Of a DNA stretch of 64,000 nt, positions 31,014-40,171 are shown piece by piece (within the stretch, counting starts at the first letter, position 1; each line of letters starts with the position of its first letter). Made by a program: the position numbers and the translations under genes. The notes beneath the pieces were generated by a model. The model had not been told where the DNA came from, searched no databases, and was given only the letters and a program-made list of their open reading frames with translations. The DNA comes from G963678095 sp963678095 (GTDB lineage Bacteria > Bacillota > Negativicutes > Selenomonadales > Selenomonadaceae), in NCBI GenBank assembly GCA_963678095.2, contig OY782746.1:2046001-2110000 (forward strand), read 5' to 3'.

Positions 31014-32951
31014 GTGAGTAAAAAACCATTTTATATAACAACACCTATTTATTATCCAAGTGCCAAGCTACATATTGGCCATGCATACTGTACGACAATA
31101 GCAGATTCTCTGGCCCGATTCAAACGCTTGGCCGGCTATGATGTGCTCTTTTTGACCGGATCGGATGAACATGGACAGAAAATTCAGCTTAAGGCAGAAG
31201 AAGAAGGCATTACGCCGCAGGCCTATGTCGATAAAATTGTGGCAGGTTTCCAGGATCTCTGGCGGAGATTAAATATTTCCAATGATGATTTCATTCGTAC
31301 AACCCAGCCGAGACATCATAAGGTTGTTCAGGAGATTTTTCGCAAAATCTATGAAAAAGGCGATATTTACAAAGGATCTTACACCGGCCTGTATTGTACC
31401 CCTTGCGAGACTTTTTGGCTTGAACGGCAGCTTGTCGATGGGAAATGTCCGGATTGCGGCCGCCCGGTACAGGAGGTTGCTGAAGAGGCATATTTTTTCC
31501 GCCTTTCCAAATACGCGGACCGCTTGCTGGCTTACATAGAGAGCAATCCGGAGTTTATTCAACCGGTATCACGCCGCAATGAAATGATTAATTTCATCAA
31601 GCAGGGACTGGAAGATCTGTGCATTTCAAGGACCTCTTTTGATTGGGGAATTCCGGTACCAATTGATGAAAAACATGTTATTTATGTGTGGTTTGATGCC
31701 TTGTCGAATTATCTGACCGCAGCGGGATATCTGGATGATAAAGCGAAATTTGAAAAATTCTGGCCAGCCGATATTCATCTGGTGGGCAAGGAAATTGTTC
31801 GCTTCCATTCCATTATCTGGCCGATTATTCTTATGGCCCTCGATTTACCGTTGCCGAAAAAGGTATACGGGCATGGCTGGCTGATTGTCGAAGGCGATAA
31901 GATGTCAAAATCGAAAGGCAATGTCATCGATCCAATTGGCCTGATTGAGGAGTTTGGCCCTGACGCAATACGTTATTTTCTGTTGCGGGAAATCAATCTT
32001 GGGCTTGATGGCAATTTTTCCCGTGATGCCTTAATTCAGCGAATAAACTCGGATTTGGCCAATGACCTCGGAAATCTTTTGCATCGTACGCTGAGCATGG
32101 TCGGGAAGTACAATGGCGGGATTGTCAAAGCCCCGTCAGCGGCGTCAGCGGTGGATCAATCGCTGATGGAAATGGGACAAGAGACGGTCAGCCAGTTTGA
32201 AGCGTCCATGGAAAAGATGGAGCTTAGCGCTACCATTAAAAATGTCTGGGCTTTTATTAGCCGGACCAATAAATACATCGATGAAACTTCACCGTGGGTG
32301 CTGGCCAAAGATGCTGAACGGGCCGGTGAGCTTGATACGGTTCTTTATAATTTGGTGGAAAGTCTGCGGATTATCAGTGTATTGATTTCCCCGTTTATGC
32401 CGATTACAGCGGAAAAGGTCTGGCAGCAGCTCGGCATGGTACAGCCATTTGCTGCGGTCGCACTTGATGACATAAAGGGCTGGGGTAAGACTCCGGTTGA
32501 TATGAAAATCGGCACGCCGGAGCAGCTGTTCCCCCGGATTGAGATTGAGATCGCTGAGCCGGCGGAAAAGCCCACTTCGGAGGAAAAATCTCTACCGGTA
32601 GAGAAAAAATCTGTTCCGGTGGCGGAATGTGCCGGTGAGATTACCATTGAGGATTTTGCCAAGCTTGACCTCAGGGTGGTCAAGGTACTCGATGCACAAC
32701 CGGTAAAGAAAACAGAAAAACTGCTGCAGCTTACCGTTGATCTGGGCAGTGAACAGCGCACGATTATATCTGGTATTGCCAAACATTATGCTCCGGCAGA
32801 TCTGATTGGCAAGAATGTCGTCATGATCGTGAATTTAAAACCGGCTAAAATCCGCGGTGTCCTTTCCCATGGGATGGTGCTGGCCGCGTCTCTTGACGAG
32901 GCGCTAAAGGTCGTTGAGGTTGATATGCCAGTAGGTAGTAAGGTGAAATGA
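31014..32951 (+). CDS. metG: Methionyl-tRNA synthetase
   Basis: Charges tRNA-Met. The 645-residue protein is the dimeric bacterial form. HIGH is present as LHIGHAYC near residue 21 and KMSKS as GDKMSKSKGN near 295. The Cys knuckle is CTPC ... CPDC at about residues 127-148, binding zinc. The anticodon-binding helices follow, then a Pro/Glu/Lys linker and a C-terminal tRNA-binding (EMAP/OB) domain from about 540. The start is GTG 31014, behind AAGGGAGG. tatD follows after one base, so the two are coupled. Confidence 0.97.
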   Translation: MSKKPFYITTPIYYPSAKLHIGHAYCTTIADSLARFKRLAGYDVLFLTGSDEHGQKIQLKAEEEGITPQAYVDKIVAGFQDLWRRLNISNDDFIRTTQPRHHKVVQEIFRKIYEKGDIYKGSYTGLYCTPCETFWLERQLVDGKCPDCGRPVQEVAEEAYFFRLSKYADRLLAYIESNPEFIQPVSRRNEMINFIKQGLEDLCISRTSFDWGIPVPIDEKHVIYVWFDALSNYLTAAGYLDDKAKFEKFWPADIHLVGKEIVRFHSIIWPIILMALDLPLPKKVYGHGWLIVEGDKMSKSKGNVIDPIGLIEEFGPDAIRYFLLREINLGLDGNFSRDALIQRINSDLANDLGNLLHRTLSMVGKYNGGIVKAPSAASAVDQSLMEMGQETVSQFEASMEKMELSATIKNVWAFISRTNKYIDETSPWVLAKDAERAGELDTVLYNLVESLRIISVLISPFMPITAEKVWQQLGMVQPFAAVALDDIKGWGKTPVDMKIGTPEQLFPRIEIEIAEPAEKPTSEEKSLPVEKKSVPVAECAGEITIEDFAKLDLRVVKVLDAQPVKKTEKLLQLTVDLGSEQRTIISGIAKHYAPADLIGKNVVMIVNLKPAKIRGVLSHGMVLAASLDEALKVVEVDMPVGSKVK

Positions 32952-32952
32952 T

Positions 32953-33717
32953 ATGTTGATTGATACGCACGCCCATTTGCAGGATGAGCAATTTGATAGT
33001 GACCGGGGGGAAGTTATCGCCAGGGCTCTGGCGGCCGGAGTAGAGCGAATTATCAATATCGGTGATACGATTGAATCCTCCGCCCGGGGCGTAAAATTGG
33101 CGGCGGATTATCCAGAACTTTATGCCGCAGTTGGTATCCATCCCCAGGAAGCCGGACAGATGCAGCCGTCACATGAGGAACTGCTGGCCAGTTGGGCGAA
33201 ACTGCCCAAAGTTGTTGCCATTGGAGAAATCGGGCTTGATTACTATTATGAAAAGGTTTCCAGGGATCGCCAAAAGGAAGTTTTTATCCGCCAGCTCGAT
33301 TTGGCCCGGCAGCTTCACCTGCCGGTCTGCATTCATGACCGAGATGCGCATGGGGATCTGATGGCAATTCTCGCCAAAGAAGGCAAGGGCATTACGGGCG
33401 TGATACACTGCTTTTCCGGCAGCTGGGAGATGGCCCGTGAACTCGTCCGCAGTGGCTGGTATATTGGGATTGATGGACCTCTGACCTTTAAAAATGCGGC
33501 TAAACTGCCGGAGGTCGTTTGCCAGGTACCACTTGAGCGGCTGCTGATCGAAACCGACAGCCCTTATTTGGCTCCGGTACCGATGCGTGGCAAGCGAAAT
33601 GAACCAGCGCATGTGATCCATGTTGCCCGTAAAGCTGCAGAGCTTCGTCAGATGCCTTTCGACGAATTTGCGGCGGCCACGACAAAAAATGCCCGTAATT
33701 TGTTTGGTCTGGGCTGA
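32953..33717 (+). CDS. tatD: TatD-family metal-dependent hydrolase/DNase
   Basis: A 254-residue TIM-barrel hydrolase. Metal ligands are seen in DTHAHLQD (residues 4-11), GEIGLDYYY near 92, HDRDAH near 127, HCFSG near 152 and ETDSPYLAP near 200. Family members show 3'-5' exonuclease or DNase activity; the cellular role in this organism is unknown. The ATG at 32953 starts one base after the metG stop, with AAGGTGA as ribosome site. The metG-tatD pairing is conserved in Firmicutes. Confidence 0.94.
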   Translation: MLIDTHAHLQDEQFDSDRGEVIARALAAGVERIINIGDTIESSARGVKLAADYPELYAAVGIHPQEAGQMQPSHEELLASWAKLPKVVAIGEIGLDYYYEKVSRDRQKEVFIRQLDLARQLHLPVCIHDRDAHGDLMAILAKEGKGITGVIHCFSGSWEMARELVRSGWYIGIDGPLTFKNAAKLPEVVCQVPLERLLIETDSPYLAPVPMRGKRNEPAHVIHVARKAAELRQMPFDEFAAATTKNARNLFGLG

Positions 33718-34187
33718 TTTTTCACCGAAAATCCAGCTGTTTTTGCAGCTGAAAAGGCGAACATACAGGTCGATTTTTGCCCGGCATTCATCAAAAAAAG
33801 AAGGTTTGGGGACAGTTGCATGTCTTGAATGGCTTGTAATTAAAGGGTTGTAGCTTTTGACAGACAATAAAAATAGGTAGTAAAATCATAGCAGAGATTT
33901 CGTTAATATGGTAAATATTAACGAAATCTCTTTTATTATTATTCGAAATAATGATGTTGACAGCAAGGGAAACTTTCAATTATTAGTTTATAGGCATTTT
34001 TTCCTGCAATCATTCGCAATTTCAGCAAAAAGGGAATTATTGTAATCTTATTGTAAAAAAATGTATATAAAAGTAAATAAAAGGTAAAAAAAGTAATAAT
34101 ATTACAATAAAAGGTAAAAAAATACAGTGAAATATTTACATTTAATACTTATATTAGGAGAAAAATAGCCAAAATATGGCTCTGAAT
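33718..34187. other. Long AT-rich intergenic region with repeats and a promoter-palindrome unit
   Basis: About 470 bases before the next promoter, with no supported gene. It contains a small CAGCTG hairpin near 33735-33752, a consensus-like promoter and 16-bp palindrome at 33857-33931, TTGACA at 33957, two TTATTGTAA copies near 34039 and 34050, GTAATAATATTAC at 34093-34105, and a 17-bp direct repeat AATAAAAGGTAAAAAAA at 34076-34092 and 34106-34122. Confidence 0.6.
33857..33935 (+). promoter_or_regulatory. Promoter directly followed by a 16-bp perfect palindrome
   Basis: TTGACA (33857-33862), an 18-base spacer and TAAAAT (33881-33886) are followed seven bases later by an exact inverted repeat (33893-33908 with 33916-33931) ending in CTCTTTTATTATT. 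A transcript from this promoter would start at the hairpin. It could be a terminator for tatD, an operator, or a very short RNA. Confidence 0.5.
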
Positions 34188-34217
34188 TTGACATCATAAA
34201 AAAAACCATGGTATAAT
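34188..34217 (+). promoter_or_regulatory. Promoter of the 3D-domain gene
   Basis: Perfect TTGACA (34188-34193), an 18-base spacer and perfect TATAAT (34212-34217), 28 bases before the ATG. Confidence 0.88.
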
Positions 34218-34245
34218 TCAGCTGTTCTTCGAAAGGGGGAATTAA

Positions 34246-35241
34246 ATGAGTTTAAAAGCACTGATTTCAGTGATTTCAAACCAAAAGACGAGAAAAAAAT
34301 TAACTTTATGCGCAGCTTTATTATTTGTATTAGCAACTGTTACCGGGTTCGTCGGCGGCTATAAAACTGTTCAGGTTACAGCTGACGGCCAAATGCGTGA
34401 AGTCACGACGATGTCCAGCAGTCCGGAAAATATTCTGGAGCAGGCTGGCATTCAAATGCAAGACAAGGATGAATACCGTTTATCGACTGAAAAAGTTAAA
34501 AACCACACCGTAATTACGGTCTATCGTGCAGTTCCTGTTACTGTGGAGTACCAAGGAAAAAAACAGGAAATAATTACCGGCAAGCCAACAGTGGGAGAAT
34601 TGCTCAGTGAACTGGGCTATGATGGAGATGGATATCGTGCCACTCCAGGGACAACTTCGAAAATCCAGGAAAAACTAAATATAAAAGTCGAAGCAGTTTC
34701 GACGAAAATTATTGAACGCGAAGAACAAGAACCATATCAGGTAGTACGCCAGCCAGATCCGGCCGTGGAAAAGGGAAATGAAGAAGTCCTTCAGCCGGGT
34801 GCTAATGGCGTTAAACGGGTAAAGATTGAGGAACACTACAGCGATGGAATGAAGACGGGTGAGGATCTGATCGAAGAAACCGTAACCCTTCCCGCGCAAC
34901 CACAGGTCGTCAGAGTTGGAGCTCGTGACACCGTCGCGACCTCCAGAGGGAATATGCGATTTGAGCGCGCTCTATATATGGAAGCTAGCGCCTATCTGCC
35001 TTCCGATGGCGGCGGCAGTGGAATTACAGCAACTGGAATGCGCGCACAGCATGGTGTTGTAGCCGTTGATCCGGATGTGATACCACTTGGAACAAGGCTG
35101 TTTATCCCCGGTTACGGAATTGCGATCGCCGCTGATACCGGCGGAGCAATTCAGGGAGCCAAGATTGATTTGTGCATGGAAAGTTATGGCGATGCGATTT
35201 CCTTCGGTCGTCAGACAATTAAGGTATACGTGCTTAACTAA
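34246..35241 (+). CDS. G5 and 3D domain cell-wall protein (YabE-like)
   Basis: A 331-residue exported protein of the YabE/Rpf type, probably a peptidoglycan lytic enzyme. A basic N-terminus and one hydrophobic segment at about residues 20-40 form a signal or anchor. Next come two DUF348 repeats at about 45-150, a G5-like segment near 170-220, and the C-terminal 3D domain (SAYLPSDGGG... TGMRAQHG, DPDVIPLGT, AADTGGAIQG), whose three Asp residues give it its name and are thought to be catalytic in MltA-like folds. The ATG at 34246 follows GAAAGGGGGA. It keeps its Bacillus position before rnmV, but has its own strong promoter and terminator. Confidence 0.93.
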   Translation: MSLKALISVISNQKTRKKLTLCAALLFVLATVTGFVGGYKTVQVTADGQMREVTTMSSSPENILEQAGIQMQDKDEYRLSTEKVKNHTVITVYRAVPVTVEYQGKKQEIITGKPTVGELLSELGYDGDGYRATPGTTSKIQEKLNIKVEAVSTKIIEREEQEPYQVVRQPDPAVEKGNEEVLQPGANGVKRVKIEEHYSDGMKTGEDLIEETVTLPAQPQVVRVGARDTVATSRGNMRFERALYMEASAYLPSDGGGSGITATGMRAQHGVVAVDPDVIPLGTRLFIPGYGIAIAADTGGAIQGAKIDLCMESYGDAISFGRQTIKVYVLN

Positions 35242-35248
35242 TAAATAA

Positions 35249-35292
35249 GCCTGCGGCAGAATGGATGAATTTTGCCGCAGGCCTTTTCTTTT
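35249..35292 (+). terminator. Terminator of the 3D-domain gene
   Basis: GCCTGCGGCA (35249-35258) pairs exactly with TGCCGCAGGC (35273-35282), followed by CTTTTCTTTTG. Confidence 0.85.
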
Positions 35293-35360
35293 GTTGTTTT
35301 TTCGAAGATATTTAGTTAAACTATATTAATATAGAAGAAATGAGAGTTGGAGATAAAGCT

Positions 35361-35924
35361 ATGATAAAAGAAGTTCTAGTTGTGGAAGGAAAGATGGATG
35401 TTGTCGCCGTCGGGCGGGCGGTTGATGCTGACTGTATTATCACCGGTGGCTTCAGCTTACAAAAGCATACCATTGACAGCATTCGTCAAGCATATAAAAA
35501 ACGCGGGATTATCATCATGACCGATCCTGATTCTGCCGGAGAGCGGATTCGTTCTTATCTAAGCAAGCGTTTTCCGGAGGCCAAGCATGCGTTTGTGCCC
35601 AAAGAAGATGCAACCGCCAATGATGATATCGGCATTGAACAGGCATCGCCAGAGGCGATTCGCAAGGCCCTGGAAATGGTTCGCACGCTTGACTGGAATC
35701 CGCAGATGTTATTTACCGGCGTCGACCTGTTGCAGGCCGGGCTCAGTGGCAGGCCGAATGCTGCTGGCCGGCGGGCTGACATCGGTGCGAAAATAGGCGT
35801 TGGCTATGCAAATGCCAAAACGTTTTTGCAGCGACTGAACCATTATGGTGTTACAAGAGAAGAATTTGATAAGGCTCTGCAGGAGCTTGCTGCACAAGAG
35901 GCAGCCGAAGGAGAAGAAGCATGA
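35361..35924 (+). CDS. rnmV: Ribonuclease M5
   Basis: Matures 5S rRNA by cutting its precursor. The 187-residue protein has the Toprim domain: VVEGKMDVVAV near residue 7 with the catalytic Glu, TGGFS near 32, and the Asp-x-Asp motif MTDPDSAGERIR near 54. The C-terminal part recognises the rRNA. The ATG at 35361 is preferred because GGAG precedes it by nine bases; an in-frame ATG at 35340 has none. Its stop overlaps the rsmA start by four bases, the usual rnmV-ksgA coupling in Firmicutes. Confidence 0.94.
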   Translation: MIKEVLVVEGKMDVVAVGRAVDADCIITGGFSLQKHTIDSIRQAYKKRGIIIMTDPDSAGERIRSYLSKRFPEAKHAFVPKEDATANDDIGIEQASPEAIRKALEMVRTLDWNPQMLFTGVDLLQAGLSGRPNAAGRRADIGAKIGVGYANAKTFLQRLNHYGVTREEFDKALQELAAQEAAEGEEA

Positions 35925-36775
35925 TACAACCACTAATCGCTAATCGCGATGTAACAAAACACATATTAAAATCCTTTAATATTCATATGAGCAAGCGGCT
36001 TGGACAGAACTTTTTAATTGATGAGAACATTGTCCGCGGGATTGTTGCGGCTGCTGACCTGGAACCAGGGGAGAAAGTACTGGAAATTGGGCCTGGGATT
36101 GGAACGCTTACGCAGGGGCTAGCTGAGGCAGGCGCTGATGTTGTCGCGGTGGAGCTCGATAAAAAATTGCCGGCCGTTTTAGCGCAAACACTGGCTGGGT
36201 ACGAGAATGTCAGGATTGTGCCCGGAGATATATTGAAGGTCAATATTCCTGAAATTACGGATAATGTTCCCTTTAAGGTTGTGGCAAATCTGCCGTATTA
36301 TATTACGACACCGATCATCATGGCACTGCTGGAACAGCATTTGCCGATCAGCCGCCTGGTGACGATGGTACAGAAGGAAGTTGCTCTGCGCATGATTGCT
36401 GAGCCGGGGAAGAAGGATTATGGTGCATTATCGGTAGCGGTTCAGTATTATACGCGGCCGAAAATAGCCCTTGATGTACCGCCAAAATCTTTTTTGCCGG
36501 CGCCAGAGGTTGATTCTGTTGTGATCTGTTGCGAAGTGAGGGATACGCCGCCGGTAGACGTAATGGAAGAGAAGATGTTTTTCCGCGTGGTCAAAGCTGC
36601 TTTTGGACAGCGCCGTAAGACGCTTAACAATGCCTTAAAATCAATGGGGATGGAAAAAGAGGCGGTAAAAACAATTCTTGAAAAATCAGCCATTGACGGT
36701 GTCCGCCGAGGCGAAACCTTGTCTCTTGAAGAATTTGCTAAAATTGCCAATGCAATAACAGCTGCTGGCGAATAG
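35921..36775 (+). CDS. rsmA: 16S rRNA (adenine-1518/1519-N6,N6)-dimethyltransferase
   Basis: KsgA/RsmA dimethylates two adenines near the 3' end of 16S rRNA during small-subunit assembly. The 284-residue protein has KRLGQNFLIDENI near residue 25, motif I VLEIGPGIGTLT near 52, and catalytic NLPYYITTP near 124, all classical. The ATG overlaps the rnmV stop codon. xth follows after 10 bases. In Bacillus the following genes would be yabG, veg and sspF; none is present. Confidence 0.97.
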   Translation: MIQPLIANRDVTKHILKSFNIHMSKRLGQNFLIDENIVRGIVAAADLEPGEKVLEIGPGIGTLTQGLAEAGADVVAVELDKKLPAVLAQTLAGYENVRIVPGDILKVNIPEITDNVPFKVVANLPYYITTPIIMALLEQHLPISRLVTMVQKEVALRMIAEPGKKDYGALSVAVQYYTRPKIALDVPPKSFLPAPEVDSVVICCEVRDTPPVDVMEEKMFFRVVKAAFGQRRKTLNNALKSMGMEKEAVKTILEKSAIDGVRRGETLSLEEFAKIANAITAAGE

Positions 36776-36785
36776 GAGTGGGAGC

Positions 36786-37541
36786 ATGAAATGTATTTCC
36801 TGGAATGTAAACGGCTTAAGGGCCTGCCTGACCAAGGGCTTTATGGAATCGATGGAAACACTTGCTGCTGATGTAATCTGTTTGCAGGAAACAAAACTGC
36901 AGCCAGGGCAGGTGGAACTCGATTTGCCCGAATACTTTCAGTACTGGAACAGTGCGGAGAAAAAAGGATATTCCAGCACGGCGGTTTTTTCTAAAATCAA
37001 GCCAGAGCAGGTCACGTATGATATGGGAATTGAAGAGCATGATCATGAGGGCAGAGTTATCACCTTGGAGTTTGCGGATTGTTTTTTGGTAAATGTCTAC
37101 ACTCCGAACGCAAAACGTGAACTCGAGCGGCTTGCTTACCGCATGCAGTGGGAGGATGATTTTCGCTTTTACCTGCAGGAACTGGCAGCTAGAAAGCCGT
37201 TGATTCTCTGTGGAGATTTAAATGTTGCTCATCAGGAAATCGATTTGAAAAATCCGAAAACAAACCGCCGTAATGCGGGCTTTACGGATGAAGAACGGGG
37301 CAAGATGGGCGAACTGCTGGCGGCCGGATTCACGGATAGCTTCCGTTATCTCTATCCGGATAAAACAGGGGCTTACAGTTGGTGGTCGTATATGCGCAAA
37401 GCCAGGGAAACGAATGCGGGCTGGCGCATTGATTACTTTATCATTTCTGACAGCATAAAGGGGAAAATAAGGGACGCTACCATTCATGGTGAGATCTATG
37501 GCAGTGATCATTGCCCGGTCGGTCTGGATATAGATTTATAA
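36786..37541 (+). CDS. xth: Exodeoxyribonuclease III
   Basis: AP endonuclease and 3'-5' exonuclease of base-excision repair (ExoA/Xth family), 251 residues, normal length. It begins MKCISWNVNGLRA with the metal-ligand Asn. LQETKLQ near residue 34 carries the catalytic Glu. Further motifs are LCGDLNVAH near 140, TDSFRYLYPD near 185 and GSDHCPVGLDI at the C-terminus with the catalytic Asp-His. The ATG at 36786 lies behind GGAGTGGGAGC. It is probably co-transcribed with rsmA and ends at a perfect palindromic terminator. Confidence 0.96.
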   Translation: MKCISWNVNGLRACLTKGFMESMETLAADVICLQETKLQPGQVELDLPEYFQYWNSAEKKGYSSTAVFSKIKPEQVTYDMGIEEHDHEGRVITLEFADCFLVNVYTPNAKRELERLAYRMQWEDDFRFYLQELAARKPLILCGDLNVAHQEIDLKNPKTNRRNAGFTDEERGKMGELLAAGFTDSFRYLYPDKTGAYSWWSYMRKARETNAGWRIDYFIISDSIKGKIRDATIHGEIYGSDHCPVGLDIDL

Positions 37542-37549
37542 GGGGCTAT

Positions 37550-37590
37550 AAAAAGCGAGGCACCGCAAATTTGCGGTGCCTCGCTTTTTT
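37550..37590. terminator. Bidirectional terminator, 20-bp perfect palindrome
   Basis: The sequence from 37550 to 37589 is its own complement, with five A residues on one side and six T residues on the other. In RNA it folds with an AAAUUU tip. It lies between convergent genes. Confidence 0.9.
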
Positions 37591-37593
37591 CAA

Positions 37594-38301
37594 TCATATA
37601 TCCCAGTGCAGCTTATCCGGAGCTGGCGTTGCCCGATCAATTTCGCTTAAAATCCAGGAAGCATTTTCATGTGAGGCGGAAAAGGCTTCCTCTAATGCCG
37701 AAGCAGCACTTTCTGGAACGTCCATAAAGGAGAGTGCCATGTGCATAAAATCTTTGGCAATTAATGCCAGACCGCGTTCGGCAGCTATTTGGGCTTTGAA
37801 GCGATAGCCATAATACAGATAACTGTTGTGCGGAACCGGCAGTGGTTGATAGATGGCTATGCGTTCGTCGGCTTCCGCTTCGGCTTCCTGGGTCTGCTTC
37901 AGAAGGTGCAGCGTATTCCACCGGTCAGCCCATAGCTCGCCGCGCAGGATATATTTATACAAAAAGTCGGTAGACTCGGCGAGTTCAATGGCGAGGTTGA
38001 TGTAAGACAAGGATTCCTCCCGGGTGGCATCCTCATCACGTAGACAAAGACCAAGTGTCTGCAGGGCAAAAACTTTTTCTTCGACATCTTCTATATTTTC
38101 CTCATCGATAGCACTCTCAACAACAGATTTGAATAACTCGATACCGGCTTCTTTTTGGGAGAAATCCGGCATGACGAGAAAATGTGCCAGACGAGCCCTG
38201 GTATGCCAGTCATCAAAGCCCTTGTCAAACAAATGATGTGGCGGCTTTGCCGGAGAATCGAGGACAAGGTGAACCAGTTTATGAAAATCAGCGGTATTCA
38301 T
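37594..38301 (-). CDS. Hypothetical protein, helical repeat-like (235 residues)
   Basis: I do not recognise a named family. The protein is acidic, without signal peptide or membrane helix, and is composed of amphipathic helices with alternating Ala/Leu and Glu, which looks like TPR-type repeats from about residue 60 to 200. It has no Cys motif and no obvious catalytic site. The ATG at 38301 is placed by AGGAG eight bases upstream. It is a single gene facing xth. Its relation to the surrounding DNA-repair and rRNA genes is unclear. Confidence 0.75.
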   Translation of the reverse strand: MNTADFHKLVHLVLDSPAKPPHHLFDKGFDDWHTRARLAHFLVMPDFSQKEAGIELFKSVVESAIDEENIEDVEEKVFALQTLGLCLRDEDATREESLSYINLAIELAESTDFLYKYILRGELWADRWNTLHLLKQTQEAEAEADERIAIYQPLPVPHNSYLYYGYRFKAQIAAERGLALIAKDFMHMALSFMDVPESAASALEEAFSASHENASWILSEIDRATPAPDKLHWDI

Positions 38302-38742
38302 GTATATCACTCCTAAACCTATAGAATCTAATTTTAGATTATATCACAGACAGTCGAAAAAGAGCAGGGAAAATTAACAGAAACCATGTATCTCTGCAAT
38401 CATCAGCTACAGTATGTGGGTTTATACAGCGGACGAGATAAAAACAAAGTATATTTGCATAAAAATTCATATTTAAGATTTTTTATGCAAATGATAGATG
38501 GGGAGAATAAACGTGAAAAAATGAACAAAAACAATGATTTTTATAAAGAGAATGTTAAAAAAATCACGAGGGGATGCTGAAATACAATTTGTATTATTAT
38601 GCGATTGAGGGTGGATGGACACGAAAAAGCATGCTATAATAAATACAAATATATGATTTTAGCATAGCCAAAGGAGCCGGTCTCTTGTCGTACAGGGGAC
38701 GAATCCTTTGTAATCATAACCAAATGAAATTGAGGCGATACG
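38302..38742. other. Intergenic region before gltA
   Basis: About 440 bases with no supported gene. It has an inverted repeat TTGCATAAAAA / TTTTTATGCAA (38455-38490), a small palindrome ATACAATTTGTAT (38582-38594), a TATAAT at 38635-38640 that probably starts the gltA transcript, and a possible leader hairpin CAAAGGA / TCCTTTG spanning about 38669-38711. A short frame with Lys/Asn bias at 38521-38580 is not convincing. Confidence 0.5.
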
Positions 38743-40101
38743 ATGGCAGAGAAGGATTTTGAATATGATCCCACGGGGTTTACTTTGCGTGAGGCTATTA
38801 TTGAAGCTAAGCGCTGTCTGCACTGCGTGAAACCACAGTGCCGCAAGGGCTGTCCAATTGAAAATGAAATACCGGAATTTATTGGTGAATTGGCAAATGG
38901 AAATCTTGGCGCAGCAAGTGCTGTGATCGCCCGGCGCAGCAACCTGCCAGCTGTTTGTGGGCGCGTATGCCCGCATGAAAAGCAGTGTGAAGGTGCCTGT
39001 ATTTTAAATAAAACTGGCCGCGGGATAAAAATCGGTAAATTGGAGCGTTTTGTTGCCGATATGGATGGAGAGTTTGAAATAACGCCGCTGCCTAAAATGA
39101 GCGAAGTAAAAGGCAAGGTGGCAATTGTCGGTTCGGGACCGGCGGGGTTAACCGTAGCTGGCGATTTAGCAAAAAAAGGTTATGAAGTGACGGTCTTTGA
39201 CGGGCAAAAAGAGGCGGGTGGGGTTCTGATGTATGGCATCCCCGAATTTCGTCTGCCGAAAGATGTTGTGCGGCGGGAGATTAAAAAAATTGAAAAGCTC
39301 GGGGTCGAATTTAGGTTGAGTTCTATGATTGGGACCGAGGTAACACTAGATGATATTCTTAACCAGGGTTATGATGCCGTGTTTGTCGGTACCGGAAACT
39401 CTGTATCCAAAAGCCTGCAGATAGAAGGCTCTTTAATTACCGGTGTGCTGCAGGCTGCCTATTTGCTGGAGATGGTAGCTTTAGCCGGGCAGGGAAGTGT
39501 TGATGCCGCAGAGGTTCCTGTTCGCGCTGGTGACCAGGTAGTTATCATTGGTGCTGGTAATACGGCGATGGATGCGGCCCGGACAGCAATGCGGGAAAAG
39601 GCGGCTTCCGTGACGGTGCTCAATCGCAGCCGGGAAGAAGAAATTGCTGCTTGGCCGGCGGAGGTGGAACTGGCCAAAGAAGAAGGGGTTAAGGTATTGT
39701 CTCTGCTCGCACCACAGCGGTTTCTTGGCAATGAACACGTGATTGGCGTCGAATGTGTTGAACGTGAAATTGCAGGCGATGGCAGTGTTGTGGATACAGC
39801 CCGGACAACCGTAATTCCGGCGGATAAGGTGATTATTGCCGTCGGGCAAAAGCCGGCACGGAGGATTATTGGATCAACAAAAGGGATTCAGGTCGATGAA
39901 AATGGCTTTGTAAAAGTGAAAGAGCGCCCCTATGGTATGACAACCCGGCATGGGATTTTTTCCGGTGGCGATGTTGTCCATGGGCCGGCGACCGTGGTCA
40001 GGGCTATGAAAAATGCCAAAAAGGTTTCACTGGGGATTGAGCAGTATGTGGAAGCTAAGAAGCTCATGGAGGAGTGCGGCCTGCAGATGCCTAAAGCATA
40101 A
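38743..40101 (+). CDS. gltA: NADPH-dependent glutamate synthase, small-subunit type
   Basis: A 452-residue flavoprotein of the GltD / homotetrameric GltA group. The N-terminal 4Fe-4S domain has CLHCVKPQCRKGCP near residues 25-38 and CGRVCPHEKQCEGAC near 72-86. The FAD site is AIVGSGPAGLTVAGDLAKKG near 127, and a second dinucleotide site VIIGAGNTAMDAART near 268 binds NADPH. There is no large glutamate-synthase subunit and no NfnA-type partner beside it, so this stand-alone form may make glutamate with another amidotransferase, or act as an electron-transfer flavoprotein; the sequence cannot decide. The ATG at 38743 follows TGAGG. It is monocistronic. Confidence 0.88.
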   Translation: MAEKDFEYDPTGFTLREAIIEAKRCLHCVKPQCRKGCPIENEIPEFIGELANGNLGAASAVIARRSNLPAVCGRVCPHEKQCEGACILNKTGRGIKIGKLERFVADMDGEFEITPLPKMSEVKGKVAIVGSGPAGLTVAGDLAKKGYEVTVFDGQKEAGGVLMYGIPEFRLPKDVVRREIKKIEKLGVEFRLSSMIGTEVTLDDILNQGYDAVFVGTGNSVSKSLQIEGSLITGVLQAAYLLEMVALAGQGSVDAAEVPVRAGDQVVIIGAGNTAMDAARTAMREKAASVTVLNRSREEEIAAWPAEVELAKEEGVKVLSLLAPQRFLGNEHVIGVECVEREIAGDGSVVDTARTTVIPADKVIIAVGQKPARRIIGSTKGIQVDENGFVKVKERPYGMTTRHGIFSGGDVVHGPATVVRAMKNAKKVSLGIEQYVEAKKLMEECGLQMPKA

Positions 40102-40127
40102 ATGATGGTTGTTTTCTATAAAAAAAC

Positions 40128-40170
40128 AAAATGCCCAGCAGAGGGAAAAACTCTGCTGGGCATTTTGTAT
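40128..40170. terminator. Bidirectional terminator, gltA and cyd operon
   Basis: AAAATGCCCAGCAGAG (40128-40143) pairs exactly with CTCTGCTGGGCATTTT (40151-40166). The A and T runs on both sides suit both converging transcripts. Confidence 0.92.
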
Positions 40171-40171
40171 A

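Noticed and set aside
38386..38580. 64-codon frame in the gap before gltA
   Set aside because: No ribosome site at its start, Lys/Asn bias as expected from AT-rich DNA, and it crosses an inverted repeat.
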